Source of the DNA: Bradyrhizobium sp. JYMT SZCCT0180
GTDB lineage: Bacteria; Pseudomonadota; Alphaproteobacteria; Rhizobiales; Xanthobacteraceae
NCBI RefSeq assembly: GCF_018130165.1
Contig: NZ_JAFCLZ010000035.1
Span: 1-64,000, forward strand
Length of the DNA stretch: 64,000 nucleotides
Reading direction: 5' to 3'
Position numbers and translations under genes: made by a program. Within the stretch, counting starts at the first letter, position 1. Every line of letters begins with the position of its first letter. Shown here one piece after another: positions 1 through 8,413 of this stretch. Under the pieces are notes generated by a model that saw only the letters and a list, made by a program, of their open reading frames with translations, was not told the DNA's origin and did no database searches.

Positions 1-770
1 AGCGTGTCCACGTTGACGCGGATCGACTGGTTGGCGATCTTGTCGGCTTCCTGCACGTCGCCGACGTCGGCGGCGGCCGCCGCCTTACGGGCCGGCTTTG
101 CCTTTACTTCTTTTGTCGCCTGCGGCGCAGTGGCGGCTTCCGGCGCCGGTGCGGGAGCTACTGCCTTGGGAGCAGCTGCGGGCGCGGGTACGACTTCGAT
201 CTCGGTCTCGCGGAAGGCGCGCTCGAGATCGTCGAGCGAGACTTCGCCCGGACGCAGGGGCCGTTCCAGCACCTGCTCGACCAGCGTGCCCTTGGCAATC
301 TCTTGTGTCTTCGCGGGCTGTATGGGGGGCGCGGCTACGATCGGCGCCGGCGCTTCCACGGAGACGGCTTCGGCCTCAGCGTGCGCGTCGTGCGCCCCGC
401 CTTCCGCCAACAGATGCAGCTTCTCGATCAGGTCCTCGTCGCTGCCTTCCGGCTCGTTCTCGGTCGCTTCGAGACCTGCGAGAATTTCCTTGATGCGATC
501 GATCGAGGACAGGATCAGTGTCACGGCGCCGGCGGTGACCGGCATGCCGTCGCGGAATTTGCCCATCAGGGTCTCGCCGGCATGGGCCAGCGCTTCCAGC
601 CGCGGCAGGCCGAGGAAGCCGCAGGTGCCCTTGATGGTGTGCACCAGGCGAAAGATGTTATCCAGAATCTTCGCGTTGTTCGGGTCCTGCTCGAACCGCA
701 CCAACTGATTGTCGACCGTATCCAGGCTCTCGCTGGTCTCGGTCAAAAATTCCCGCAACAAATCATCCAT
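1..770 (-). CDS. cheA: Chemotaxis histidine kinase CheA, N-terminal part (cut by window edge)
   Basis: The reverse strand is open from an ATG at 768-770 to the window edge, giving about 256 residues of the N-terminus. Residues 1-105 form an Hpt domain with the phosphorylatable histidine at about residue 44 in the context LVHTIKGTCGFLGL, the hallmark of CheA P1 domains. An Ala/Pro/Glu-rich linker follows, which usually leads to the P2/P3 regions. CheA autophosphorylates in response to chemoreceptors and passes phosphate to CheY and CheB. The kinase domain lies outside the window, so another Hpt-containing hybrid kinase cannot be fully excluded. The gene reads in the same direction as chpT, about 195 bp downstream of it. 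Confidence 0.85.
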   Translation of the reverse strand, partial: MDDLLREFLTETSESLDTVDNQLVRFEQDPNNAKILDNIFRLVHTIKGTCGFLGLPRLEALAHAGETLMGKFRDGMPVTAGAVTLILSSIDRIKEILAGLEATENEPEGSDEDLIEKLHLLAEGGAHDAHAEAEAVSVEAPAPIVAAPPIQPAKTQEIAKGTLVEQVLERPLRPGEVSLDDLERAFRETEIEVVPAPAAAPKAVAPAPAPEAATAPQATKEVKAKPARKAAAAADVGDVQEADKIANQSIRVNVDT

Positions 771-965
771 GAAACCGGCCTTCGTAACGCACCGGCACGC
801 GACATCGACGTGCCCCGACGGAACTTGGCCAGCTTCTATGCAAAGCGTTTAATATTGGTTGAGCAAATGGAAAAGAACGGCCTCAACAAAGAGATAAGAC
901 GGCTGCAATGAATCCAGCCGCCCGATATCAACCTCTGGTTAACCATAATCGCCGCGTGGCGGCGC

Positions 966-1613
966 TCAGGCGGCGGTAACGAGCACCTTGTCGCCGTCGA
1001 GCACGAGCGTCACGGCGAGCCCGCAGGCCTGCGCCAACAGCCGCGTATAATAAGGCTGCACCGCATGTGCATCGATGGCCGAGCTGGAACTCGCACTCAA
1101 GAGGTCGGCGATGTTTTGCGGCACGCGGGCGTTGAGGCCGGCCGAGGTGACGCGAAAGCTCATCGTCTCGCCGTCGCCGATCGGGTCGATGGTCAGCGTA
1201 CCGCCGCGCGGAATGGTCTGCTGCGCAATGACCAGCATGTTCAGGAGCAGCTTGACGCGGTTCTTGGGCAAGAGCAGCCGCGGCAAATTCCAGGTGATGG
1301 TGATCTTGCCGTCCTCGATATGGCCGCGCGCCATGGTCTGGGCGTCGCCGAGATCGATCTGCGCGCCGGCCGAGCCGGCCGCGCCAAACGCCAGCCGGCA
1401 GAACTGCAACCGGGCCGAGGCGGTCTTGGCGCTCTTGCGAATCAGATCGAGCGCAAATTCACGATCTTCGGGCTTGGGATTGTCGTCGAGGACCTCCAGC
1501 CCATTGACGATGGCGCCAACCGGACTGATGAGATCATGACAGACCCGCGAACACAGCAGTGCCGCAAGTTCGAGGGCGTCAGGAGCGACGCCGGGAGTGG
1601 GAGTGTCAGACAT
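966..1613 (-). CDS. chpT: Histidine phosphotransferase ChpT
   Basis: 215 residues, the usual ChpT length. The N-terminal helix carries the motif CSRVCHDLISPVGAI with the phospho-accepting histidine at residue 26, followed by a degenerate GHKL-like domain. In Caulobacter and rhizobia ChpT takes phosphate from the hybrid kinase CckA and gives it to CtrA and CpdR, so it sits at the centre of cell-cycle and motility control. Its neighbour cheA is in the same orientation and fits a signalling locus. The start ATG at 1611-1613 gives the family's normal N-terminus. Little ambiguity. Confidence 0.92.
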   Translation of the reverse strand: MSDTPTPGVAPDALELAALLCSRVCHDLISPVGAIVNGLEVLDDNPKPEDREFALDLIRKSAKTASARLQFCRLAFGAAGSAGAQIDLGDAQTMARGHIEDGKITITWNLPRLLLPKNRVKLLLNMLVIAQQTIPRGGTLTIDPIGDGETMSFRVTSAGLNARVPQNIADLLSASSSSAIDAHAVQPYYTRLLAQACGLAVTLVLDGDKVLVTAA

Positions 1614-1796
1614 CAGATCTTCCTGGAAGGCCGCGCAGTCCCCAATCGCTGCAAGACTGCCGGCGGACAGTTACGAATCACGCATGCTCGGTGGTTTGAT
1701 ACACTGCGCGGGCGCGTGCTGCCAGCACAGGAGCGCCGGTACCCGTCGTCAGGCGGCACCGGTCAAGGGAACACGAACAGCAAATGAGCCCCGCTT

Positions 1797-2624
1797 ATGA
1801 ATGAGGCAACTCCGGCCATTATCGATCATGTGGCCGCTAGCGCCCTGATCGAGCCGCTGACCGACCTGGTGATCCGGGCCGGCGCCGCGATCCTTGCCGT
1901 CAACCGCGCCGCCATGACGGTCGATGGCAAGACCGACGGATCGCCGGTCACGGAAGCCGATCTCGCCGCCGACCGCATCATCGGCGAAGGCCTGGCGCGG
2001 CTGGCGCCAAATATACCGTCATTGTCCGAGGAGCGGACGCATCTGGCGAAGCTGCCTTACAAGGACAGCTTCTTCCTGATCGACCCGCTCGACGGCACCA
2101 AGGAATTCGTCGCCGGCCGCGCCGAATTCACCGTCAACCTGGCGCTGGTGACCGGCGGGGTGCCGCTGCTCGGCATCGTCAGCGCGCCCGCGCTTGGATT
2201 GATCTGGCGCGGCATCGTCGGCCGGGGCGCCGAGCGCCTGACCCTTATTGACGGCGGCGCGCCGCGGATCGAGCCGATCCGGACGCGGCCCTGCCCGATC
2301 AGGGGAAAAGCCTGGACGGTGGCCGTCAGCCGCTCGCATGGCGATGACCGCACCGAAGCCTTTATTGCCGCAAGGCCCGGAGCCGTGCGCGCCGAACTCG
2401 GCTCGGCGGTCAAATTCGGCCGGGTGGCGGAAGGCGCGGTCGATATCTATCCTCGCCTGTCGCCGACCTGCGAATGGGATGTGGCCGCGGGCCATGCGGT
2501 GGTTACGGCCGCCGGAGGCAAAATCACGGATTCAACCGGCGCCGAGCTGCATTTTGGTTGTGGCCGCGAAGACTTCATCGTGCCGGAATTCATCGCCTGG
2601 GGCGATCCGGTGGCCTCCCTCTGA
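1797..2624 (+). CDS. cysQ: 3'(2'),5'-bisphosphate nucleotidase CysQ
   Basis: 275 residues of the inositol-monophosphatase superfamily. The metal-binding motif DPLDGTKEF lies near residue 96, preceded by a SEER motif near residue 77, and WDVAAGHA near residue 227 matches the C-terminal metal/substrate motif. CysQ hydrolyses 3'-phosphoadenosine 5'-phosphate, a toxic by-product of sulfate assimilation, to AMP in the cytoplasm. The ATG at 1797 starts the first conserved helix. It stands alone between the divergent chpT and the convergent YHS gene, whose stop lies two bases past the cysQ stop, so the pair shares its 3' end region. Confidence 0.9.
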   Translation: MNEATPAIIDHVAASALIEPLTDLVIRAGAAILAVNRAAMTVDGKTDGSPVTEADLAADRIIGEGLARLAPNIPSLSEERTHLAKLPYKDSFFLIDPLDGTKEFVAGRAEFTVNLALVTGGVPLLGIVSAPALGLIWRGIVGRGAERLTLIDGGAPRIEPIRTRPCPIRGKAWTVAVSRSHGDDRTEAFIAARPGAVRAELGSAVKFGRVAEGAVDIYPRLSPTCEWDVAAGHAVVTAAGGKITDSTGAELHFGCGREDFIVPEFIAWGDPVASL

Positions 2625-2625
2625 T

Positions 2626-3150
2626 TTACTGCGCCAGGCCCTGCTCGAGCCGAGGCCAGCGGGCGGCGGCGTCTTTCAGGAAACGCGAAGGATCGGCCTT
2701 GAAGGCATCGCGGTTTTCCTCGCGGCCGAACAGATAGAGCCGCTGGCCTGCGACCACCCAGAACCGCGGGTTACCGGCATAGGTAACGCCTCGCCCGAGA
2801 TCGACCGGATCGTAGCCGCCGAACTGCGGGCCATAGACGTCGGGGTGGGCGACAAAGGAAGCGCGATTGCCCTCGTTGCGAAAGCGCCAGACGGCGCCGG
2901 CCTCGGCGGCCTCGAAATCCGCCACGCCCTGGGCGGCCACTGAATCGGTGAAATAGGCGACGGGATCAAACCCTTCGATCGCAAGGCCGGAATAGCGATT
3001 GACGACTACCCGTTCGGTGGTCGCGGCAAGGGCGGTGAAATCAAGGCAGAGAACGCCGAAAAAGCCTGCCCACAGGGCGAAAATGGCCATTCCGGGGCGC
3101 GAAGCATATCTTTCCTGCCGTTGTGCCGTCATAGTTGATACCGATAACAT
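2626..3150 (-). CDS. YHS domain-containing exported or membrane-anchored protein
   Basis: 174 residues. A hydrophobic segment at about residues 21-42 acts as a signal peptide or anchor, and is followed by a YHS-type domain recognisable from GFDPVAYF and the aromatic/Gly pattern up to LFGREENRDAFKADP. YHS domains occur in metal-related and uncharacterised periplasmic proteins; the substrate here is unknown. A second possible ATG lies six codons in (3130-3132), and neither start has a strong ribosome-binding site. It converges on cysQ. Function beyond the domain assignment is not supported. Confidence 0.8.
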   Translation of the reverse strand: MLSVSTMTAQRQERYASRPGMAIFALWAGFFGVLCLDFTALAATTERVVVNRYSGLAIEGFDPVAYFTDSVAAQGVADFEAAEAGAVWRFRNEGNRASFVAHPDVYGPQFGGYDPVDLGRGVTYAGNPRFWVVAGQRLYLFGREENRDAFKADPSRFLKDAAARWPRLEQGLAQ

Positions 3151-3243
3151 ACGAGTCGAGGGGACACTGGGCGCAACCTAGAGCCGTGCTTGTTGGCGTC
3201 AGGTTAAGGCTGCGGCCAGAATTTCGATACCAGGGGTTCTTTG

Positions 3244-3939
3244 ATGATTTTCGTCTCACGCCTTGCCGCGGTAACGCTCGCCGCGCTGATGTGCTGGACT
3301 GTGCCCGCACCTGCGCAGCAGTCGGGGCCGATGCAACAGGCGCCGCTGCAGGCACCGGGCCAACAGGCGCCGTACCAGCAGGCTCCTGTGCAGCAAGCGC
3401 CGTACCAGCAGGCTCCGGTCCAGCAGGCGCCGCCGCCACAGCGCGCGCAGGGCCCGGCGACCTATGGGCCGGACGAACTGGTCAACGCCGGCCACAAATT
3501 CTTCGGCAACGTCTCGCGCGGGCTGGCATCGATCATCGAGCGCGCGGTGAGCCAATGGGGCCTGCCGAACGGTTACGTGCTCGGCGAGGAAGGCTCCGGC
3601 GCCTTTGTCGCCGGCCTGCGCTACGGCGAAGGCACGCTCTACACCAAGAACGCCGGCGACCTGCGGGTCTACTGGCAGGGTCCGTCGGTCGGCTTCGACT
3701 GGGGCGGCGACGGCGCCCGCACCATGACGCTGGTCTATAATCTGCCCGCCACCAACGCGATCTATCAGCGCTTCGCCGGCATCGACGGCTCGGCCTATAT
3801 CGTCGGCGGCTTCGGCATGACCGCGCTCACCGCCAACAGTATCGTGCTGGTACCGATCCGCTCCGGCATCGGTCTGCGGCTCGGCGCCAACATCGGCTAT
3901 CTCAAGTTTACCCCGCGCGCGACCTGGAACCCGTTCTGA
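3244..3939 (+). CDS. DUF1134 / EipA-family periplasmic protein
   Basis: 231 residues starting at ATG 3244, with an AGGGG ribosome-binding site just upstream. An N-terminal signal peptide ends near the PAPAQQ cleavage context. A Gln/Pro-rich stretch built from repeated QQAPYQQAPV-like units (about residues 26-65) follows, then a conserved C-terminal domain (YGPDELVNAGHKFFG through the Gly-rich VGFDWGGDG to the terminal TPRATWNPF). The C-terminal domain matches DUF1134. Brucella EipA in this family is a small periplasmic beta-barrel needed for envelope integrity. The Gln/Pro repeat is a lineage-variable linker. Confidence 0.85.
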   Translation: MIFVSRLAAVTLAALMCWTVPAPAQQSGPMQQAPLQAPGQQAPYQQAPVQQAPYQQAPVQQAPPPQRAQGPATYGPDELVNAGHKFFGNVSRGLASIIERAVSQWGLPNGYVLGEEGSGAFVAGLRYGEGTLYTKNAGDLRVYWQGPSVGFDWGGDGARTMTLVYNLPATNAIYQRFAGIDGSAYIVGGFGMTALTANSIVLVPIRSGIGLRLGANIGYLKFTPRATWNPF

Positions 3940-3982
3940 CCTTTTCCTGAGCAACGGTTTCCTGAACAGCGGAGCCTGATCG

Positions 3983-4069
3983 GTTCTGATTGCATCAGAA
4001 CCGGGCTCCAGCTTTTGTTTTGACGCGTTTTCTTTACGCGAACCGGGGTCCACTTCGCTCGAAAACGCT
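3983..4069. repeat. Dispersed intergenic repeat, copy 1 of 3
   Basis: A stem-loop (GGTTCTGAT/ATCAGAACC around TGC) is followed by a block containing TTTGACGCGTTTTCTTTACG, a CGAACCGG core, and CCACTTCGCTCGAAAACGCT. The same block recurs at 32561-32653 and 42091-42165, always just after a gene stop codon. Similar blocks are, from memory, scattered widely in Bradyrhizobium genomes. Transcription termination or mRNA stabilisation is possible but unproven. Confidence 0.75.
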
Positions 4070-4185
4070 ATGCCCCCACATTGATCTTCACGATTCAGGT
4101 TAACGCGGCATTGGGCTGGCCTTTTGCCGGTCCCCCATGGCATTGTGATTAACGAATTCTTTACGCCCTCGGGGAGTGACCATCC

Positions 4186-5463
4186 ATGATCGAACCGATC
4201 ATGTATCTGGCGATCGGTTTTCTGGTCTCGATGCTGTTTGGCCTGATGATCGTGCCGCTGGTGCATAACCGCGCGGTCCGGCTGACGACCCGGCGACTGG
4301 AAGCGGCCACCCCGCTGTCGATGGCTGAAATCCAGGCCGACAAGGACCAGCTGCGCGCGGAATTTGCGATGTCGGCGCGCCGGCTCGAGATGAGCGTCGA
4401 CCAACTCAAGAACAAGACCACCAGCCAGCTTGCCGAACTCGGCAAGAAATCCGACGCGATCAACCGTATGAAGATCGAGCTTGGCGAGAAGAACGCCACG
4501 ATATTCGGGCTCGAGGCGCGCGAGAAGGCGGTGAAGGAACAGCTGCGCGCCACCGAAGAGGAATTTTCGGCCAAGACCGAGATGCTGCGCGGCGCCGAAA
4601 AGGCGCTGACCGACAAGCAGGGCGAACTTGCCAAGATCAATCATGAACTGTCCGACCGTTCGATGGTGGCGGACAGCCGCCAGGTCGAGCTGGTCGCGGT
4701 GCGCACCCAGATCGAGGAGTTGAAGGGCCGCGTCGGCGACGCCGAAAAGGAATTCGCCGCGACGCAAGCCCGGCTCGCGCAGGAGCGCGGCGAATCCGAA
4801 AACGCGACGCGCGAACTCAATGAGGCCCGCAGCCGCGTCGAAAATCTGAGCCAGCGCGTCACCGATCTGGACCGGCAGCTGATCATCCAGGTCAAGGAAG
4901 CCGAAATGCTCGGCAACCGCGTTGGCGATCTCGAAGCGCGGCTCGCCACCCAGGGCAAGCTGCTGGCCGAACGCGAATTCGAGAACAACCAGCTCAAGCA
5001 GGCCAACGACGTCGCCGAGCGCACGACCAAGGAATTGCGTGTCGAGATCGCGGCCTTGAGCCAGGGCGGCCATTCGCCCGCGATCGAAAAGCTGCGCAGC
5101 GAGAAGGCCGCGGTCGAGGAACAGCTTCGTGTCGCGCGCGACGAACGCGCCAAGCTGCAGCGCGACATCAACGCGATCCAGCAGCAGGCCGAAAGCTCCT
5201 GGGCCACCGAGCGGATGGAGAACGCGCTGCTGCGCGAGCGCATCAACGACATCGCCGCCGAGGTCGCCAAACTGGCGATCCAGCTGGAGGGGCCGAATTC
5301 GGCGATCGAGGCCATGCTGGCCGCGGAACCGGCGGCACCCAAGCCGGCCAAGCCGGCCAACGACACCGCCGCCACCACGCCTTCCGAAGGCGGCGGCACC
5401 CTGGCCGAGCGAATCCGGGCCCTGCAGTCGCACGCCTCCCGCGCCCGCCAGCAAGGGGCGTGA
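4186..5463 (+). CDS. Membrane-anchored long coiled-coil protein
   Basis: 425 residues. One N-terminal transmembrane helix (about residues 4-27) is followed by roughly 340 residues of almost continuous heptad-rich coiled coil (many Glu, Lys, Gln, Ala; for example repeated EELKGRV and ERTTKELRVEIAAL segments). A Pro/Ala-rich tail ends in a short basic stretch. I recognise it as a conserved uncharacterised rhizobial protein, not a named one. The topology suggests a structural or scaffolding role at the inner membrane. GGGGAG lies upstream of the ATG at 4186. A 739-codon reverse-strand open frame overlapping it is a codon-bias artefact. Confidence 0.8.
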   Translation: MIEPIMYLAIGFLVSMLFGLMIVPLVHNRAVRLTTRRLEAATPLSMAEIQADKDQLRAEFAMSARRLEMSVDQLKNKTTSQLAELGKKSDAINRMKIELGEKNATIFGLEAREKAVKEQLRATEEEFSAKTEMLRGAEKALTDKQGELAKINHELSDRSMVADSRQVELVAVRTQIEELKGRVGDAEKEFAATQARLAQERGESENATRELNEARSRVENLSQRVTDLDRQLIIQVKEAEMLGNRVGDLEARLATQGKLLAEREFENNQLKQANDVAERTTKELRVEIAALSQGGHSPAIEKLRSEKAAVEEQLRVARDERAKLQRDINAIQQQAESSWATERMENALLRERINDIAAEVAKLAIQLEGPNSAIEAMLAAEPAAPKPAKPANDTAATTPSEGGGTLAERIRALQSHASRARQQGA

Positions 5464-5566
5464 TTTCCGGCGCAATTCGTTCCAAATCGCCCCTTTGTTT
5501 GCTTGACACTATGGGCCCTCACTTCGTAAATCGCGGGCTCTGACGGCGCTGATTTCGCCGGATCCC

Positions 5567-5641
5567 GGACGCATAGCTCAGCGGGAGAGCGTTCCCTTCA
5601 CACGGGAGAGGTCCAAGGTTCGATCCCTTGTGCGTCCACCA
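5567..5641 (+). tRNA. tRNA-Val (anticodon CAC)
   Basis: A complete cloverleaf is visible. The acceptor stem GGACGCA/TGCGTCC is at 5567-5573 and 5631-5637, the D arm is GCTC/GAGC, the anticodon stem is 5592-5596/5604-5608 with loop TTCACAC, the T arm is CAAGG-TTCGATC-CCTTG at 5614-5630, the discriminator is A, and CCA is encoded at 5639-5641. The central triplet CAC reads GUG valine codons. The DNA after it is accessory and repeat-rich, but I did not find a second copy of the tRNA 3' end that would mark an island boundary. Confidence 0.95.
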
Positions 5642-5715
5642 GCCTTCGCTCGCGAAGCGAGTGGAGGCTGCCGCGCCGAAGCCCACTTGGGCGAAGGCGG
5701 GCGCGGCCCGCGAGC
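5641..5715. repeat. Palindromic dispersed repeat after tRNA
   Basis: This segment (the CCTTCGCTCGCGAAGCGAG palindrome followed by GGCTGCCGCGCCGAAGC and a GGCGAAGGCGGGC end) resembles short repeats that I recall occurring next to tRNA and other genes in Bradyrhizobium. It is non-coding. Only one copy is in the window, so repeat status rests on memory. Confidence 0.45.
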
Positions 5716-5814
5716 TACGGCTTGGCAAGCTGCCTCAAAGGCGCTCTCTCGAAAACGCGTCAGACACACCTTCGCATTCACGCGGCGCAAAGCACCCGAG
5801 TTGTGAAAATCGTC

Positions 5815-6225
5815 TCGCCCCCAAAAAATTCAGAGGGCGCAGGGAATGCCGGATGCGCGCTGCACCCGCGGTCTCGTGTGCGATTGTGCAAACAAAAGCT
5901 GCACACCAGCATACAGGGCAGCGGAGAACATCCGACATTCCCTGCGCAGTGGCTTTACGGCTTATAACGCGCTCTCCCCGGTGAGACGGCCTCTATTGCC
6001 ACCGTCACCCCTCGGAAGCGTTAGCTCCCTTAAGGCTTGACACCGTTACGGGCGTCAGGACCACACGCTTTCGCCGTACGCCTCAGCCGCGACCGTCAAT
6101 CGCAACGTCAACGTCCACCGCATCCCCGTCCCTCGTCGTGACGATGGCCAACGCCCCTCTCAGTGGGACGGGATGGCTATTGATGTGCAGGTGATTTGGG
6201 GTGGAAGGAAAGGAAAATATTTTTG
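5815..6225. repeat. Long non-coding segment resembling a dispersed Bradyrhizobium repeat
   Basis: About 400 bp with no credible gene. It gives short Arg/Ser/Pro-rich open frames in several phases (for example one containing GAGNAGCALHPRSRV), a pattern I associate with a family of several-hundred-base repeats that recur across Bradyrhizobium chromosomes. Only one copy lies in this window. The boundaries are approximate. The stretch from 6226 to 6508 is AT-richer at first (around 6210-6260) and shows no convincing gene on either strand. Confidence 0.4.
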
Positions 6226-6508
6226 ATTTACAGAAATTTAGGACTTGACACAATTTCTTAAAATCGGAAGTGATTTGCCCGTCGGGTCAGCTTGTCGCGC
6301 AAAGGAGCAGACCAATCAGCGCGCAGACTGCATTTGCCGAGGCGGATTCGGAAGCGTCGCGTTCTTTCGCGTTTTCCGACTGCTCATCCGCAATCGCTTT
6401 GGTCACCTGCGATAGCCGTCGCGTTCCGGAGTACTCCGGAAGAGTGACTGCAGCTCGCTGACGAGCCGGGCTATGATGCCCGGAAGTGCCGCAGGATCGC
6501 GACTTTGG

Positions 6509-6601
6509 ATGGAATACAAGATTTACTTCGCGCTGGTCGGCGTAGCCGGGCTGATCGGCTCGTTTATCACTGCAGCCTTCATGCCGTTGAGTGGGGGATA
6601 G
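6509..6601 (+). CDS. Possible 30-residue membrane peptide
   Basis: ATG at 6509 opens a 30-codon frame encoding MEYKIYFALVGVAGLIGSF followed by ITAAFMPLSGG. It has a charged N-terminus and one hydrophobic helix of about 20 residues, which suggests a single-span inner-membrane peptide. No strong ribosome-binding site is visible (GGATCGCGACTTTGG precedes it). The paired hairpins at 6711-6771 could form its 3' end. With only 30 codons this could be chance. Confidence 0.3.
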   Translation: MEYKIYFALVGVAGLIGSFITAAFMPLSGG

Positions 6602-6705
6602 GCAGTATCTGACTGCCTCTTCTCTCACCTATCTGCCTGACGGGTCCGGCCGAATGCGGTGCAGGTCTCTGCAGGGTCTTGGCTATTGATGCCACGGAGA
6701 AGTGC

Positions 6706-6771
6706 GGCGGTTGGCAAGAGCGGATGTACCTCTTGCCAATGCCAGGGCCCCGGAGCAATCCGGGGCCTTTT
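6706..6771 (+). ncRNA. Candidate small RNA 3' part: two tandem hairpins ending in a T tract
   Basis: A perfect 10-bp stem (TTGGCAAGAG at 6711-6720 with CTCTTGCCAA at 6730-6739, 9-nt loop) is followed six bases later by a perfect 8-bp GC stem (6746-6753 with 6760-6767, 6-nt loop) and TTTT. Two successive perfect stems with a terminator are typical of small RNA 3' ends. The 5' end and promoter cannot be placed; it may also be the 3' untranslated region of the 30-residue peptide mRNA. Confidence 0.4.
6746..6771 (+). terminator. Rho-independent terminator
   Basis: GGCCCCGG and CCGGGGCC form a perfect stem around AGCAAT, followed by TTTT at 6768-6771. It ends transcription running from 6.5 kb towards the gene that starts at 6835. 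Confidence 0.7.
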
Positions 6772-6834
6772 CGCCGTCCTGAAGCAATCACTCTGCGCTG
6801 TTGGGTTACGGGTATCGTTGCGTGGAGTTGCTTT

Positions 6835-7170
6835 ATGAGTAAATCCATTTGGACGCCATCGATCGTCCCAAGCGAGCACAATCGAGAAGTCTATCTGGTG
6901 GTCGATGACTTTGGCTCCCTCGGCCGAGCGTGGCGGGGAAGCGGTGTCGGCGATACCGGCCTGGAAACGGTGGTGCGCGATCTGCTGGAGGGTCAATACT
7001 GCAACCCCGTCCGCGTTGCCGGTTTTAATGTCGCCGAAGGATGGTGCAGGGACGTTTCAGCAGACGTCGCCCACGAGTTGCAGAAACGTTGCTCAGATCA
7101 GATGCTAGAGCTGCCGAGCTTCCTGCAGGAGTTCGTCCGCCGGCATGCCGGAAAAGCGACGCCCAGGTAG
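6835..7170 (+). CDS. Conserved hypothetical protein, 111 aa
   Basis: Start ATG 6835 is chosen over upstream in-frame codons because GGAG lies 7 bases before it and the terminator at 6746-6771 would fall inside a longer version. The protein (MSKSIWTPSIVPSEHNREVYLVVDD is its opening region, in part) is soluble and acidic, with a DFGSLGRAWRGSGVGDT segment and a helical C-terminus. No catalytic motif or known domain is recognised. I recall similar small proteins in Bradyrhizobium accessory DNA, without function. Confidence 0.65.
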   Translation: MSKSIWTPSIVPSEHNREVYLVVDDFGSLGRAWRGSGVGDTGLETVVRDLLEGQYCNPVRVAGFNVAEGWCRDVSADVAHELQKRCSDQMLELPSFLQEFVRRHAGKATPR

Positions 7171-7204
7171 CGCCTGCCTGGCAGCGGGTTGCCGACAAGC
7201 GAAT

Positions 7205-7375
7205 CTATTCTTCCCACGTGCGCTGGCCGCACCGGCATTCAAACATGTGGACGATACAGCCGGTGCGAGGATTCACTATCGTTCGAATCAGGGCCAACCG
7301 CTTCCCGCATGTGCTGCAGATCTTGTTGGTGTGGCTTTCCAAAACAGCCACCTCCTCACCGCGGATTAATTCCAT
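7205..7375 (-). CDS. Small zinc-ribbon-like protein, 56 aa
   Basis: The start at ATG 7373-7375 follows a strong GGAGG site five bases upstream, better than the ATG four codons earlier. The protein has a CSTCGKR knuckle and a second FECRCGQRTW knuckle about 25 residues later, so four cysteines could bind one zinc. Such mini zinc-ribbon proteins are common in rhizobia. DNA, RNA or protein binding is possible, and none is shown. Its 3' end is free-standing and it is convergent with the gene ending at 7170. Confidence 0.6.
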   Translation of the reverse strand: MELIRGEEVAVLESHTNKICSTCGKRLALIRTIVNPRTGCIVHMFECRCGQRTWEE

Positions 7376-7703
7376 AACCGCCTCCATGCCGATTTTGTTT
7401 TGAGGGGTCAGACCTTAAGTCAGGTCCCTGACATAGTACGAGGGGGCGCGAACTATTCCAAATGAATTCGAAGGCGCGCCCCGTCCAAAGGGTCAGCCTG
7501 CAATACCTACCGCTCCGCGCTATTCGCTGGACGCGCAAGGTCGCCGAAGCGATGCAAGCCTGGGACAGCTTCGCCTGGATCGAGAACAAGCAGCAACTGA
7601 CTGTAATGGATTGTCGGCTAGCGGGCAGACAACGAAACCAGGAACGATTTCAATCGACCCCCGCCTGAAGGCTGTGGAATCGCTCAATTGAACAGGTGGA
7701 AGG
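7376..7703. other. Intergenic stretch without a supported gene
   Basis: Open frames at 7462-7668 (+) and 7356-7589 (-) are Arg/Ser/Gln-rich, lack ribosome-binding sites and overlap each other. I see no gene, tRNA or clear repeat here. The segment TCAGACCTTAAGTCAGGTCC near 7411 forms a weak imperfect inverted repeat. Confidence 0.4.
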
Positions 7704-7988
7704 ATGGCTCACCAGATCAACCGATTGATTGTCGGCACGCGTTTCAAGGTGAATCAACTCGGAACAGTCCGCTGCCCGGCGCTGGCCGGCAAGACCGGGA
7801 CCGTTATCGGAATCAGCTATCGCAACACGGGCGTTGCCGTGTTGTTCGATGGCACCAAGAGACCAACCTACCTGCACAGGGATTTTATCAGCTCCATCCC
7901 CGATCGTTCGTTGACGACAAACGAGGCGAGTTACGCCAACGCCAACCCGCACCACGAGCTGAAGCCAAGCAATCGGCTGCATGCATAG
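7704..7988 (+). CDS. Hypothetical protein, 94 aa, with a KOW/SH3-like core
   Basis: ATG 7704 is preceded by AGGTGG at a workable distance. Residues 10-65 (GTRFKVNQLGTVRCPALAGK followed by TGTVIGISYRNTGVAVLFDG) look like a small beta-barrel of KOW/SH3 type, in which a GxV pattern and alternating hydrophobics mark strands. The C-terminal 25 residues are polar and probably disordered. It lies in a run of small accessory genes. The function is unknown and the fold is an inference. Confidence 0.55.
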   Translation: MAHQINRLIVGTRFKVNQLGTVRCPALAGKTGTVIGISYRNTGVAVLFDGTKRPTYLHRDFISSIPDRSLTTNEASYANANPHHELKPSNRLHA

Positions 7989-8413
7989 CCAACCTCTCGT
8001 CGACGCGCGACGATGCCATTGACTCCTGCGAGCGCGGAATCTCGTTCGCAGCGCGCGCGACAGGTCAAATTTGTCCCACCAGGATGAGGACCACTCAGCG
8101 CGCGGACCGGTTGCCGAAATATTCCGCCCCGGACGATTGGATTGCACTGCAGTATTGGTCGGGAAGAAGCGGTAAGTTGCGATGCTTCGCGGCTCGTTGC
8201 ATCTTCGCAGACCGGAACGGAACCAAATCTGACCACTGCGGTTTGATCGGCTGATCACGTCTTCTACAACGCCACCAAGGATCATCTGCGTTGCCGGAAT
8301 TCAAATACTGATTGGAATGGCCCGGCCTCGTCGAGCCGTTTTCAAGCAGCCTACGACGATTGGGATTCTTCAGGCGACACGAAAAGCGCGCCGCCTATGG
8401 AGGTGGGCAAATC
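7989..8413. other. Intergenic stretch, no confident gene
   Basis: A frame from ATG 8084 to 8254 (+) encodes about 56 residues with Cys pairs near its end but has no good ribosome-binding site. Reverse-strand frames here are Arg-rich shadows. Nothing else is recognised. Confidence 0.35.

Noticed and set aside
3256..5475. 739-codon reverse-strand open frame spanning the EipA-like and coiled-coil genes
   Set aside because: It overlaps two well-supported forward genes, crosses their intergenic repeat, and has Arg/Leu/Gly-rich shadow composition without any domain. Codon bias in high-GC DNA explains it.
5519..5728. Reverse-strand frame across tRNA-Val containing SNLGPLPCEGNALPLSYA
   Set aside because: This is the well-known spurious protein produced by translating a tRNA gene antisense.
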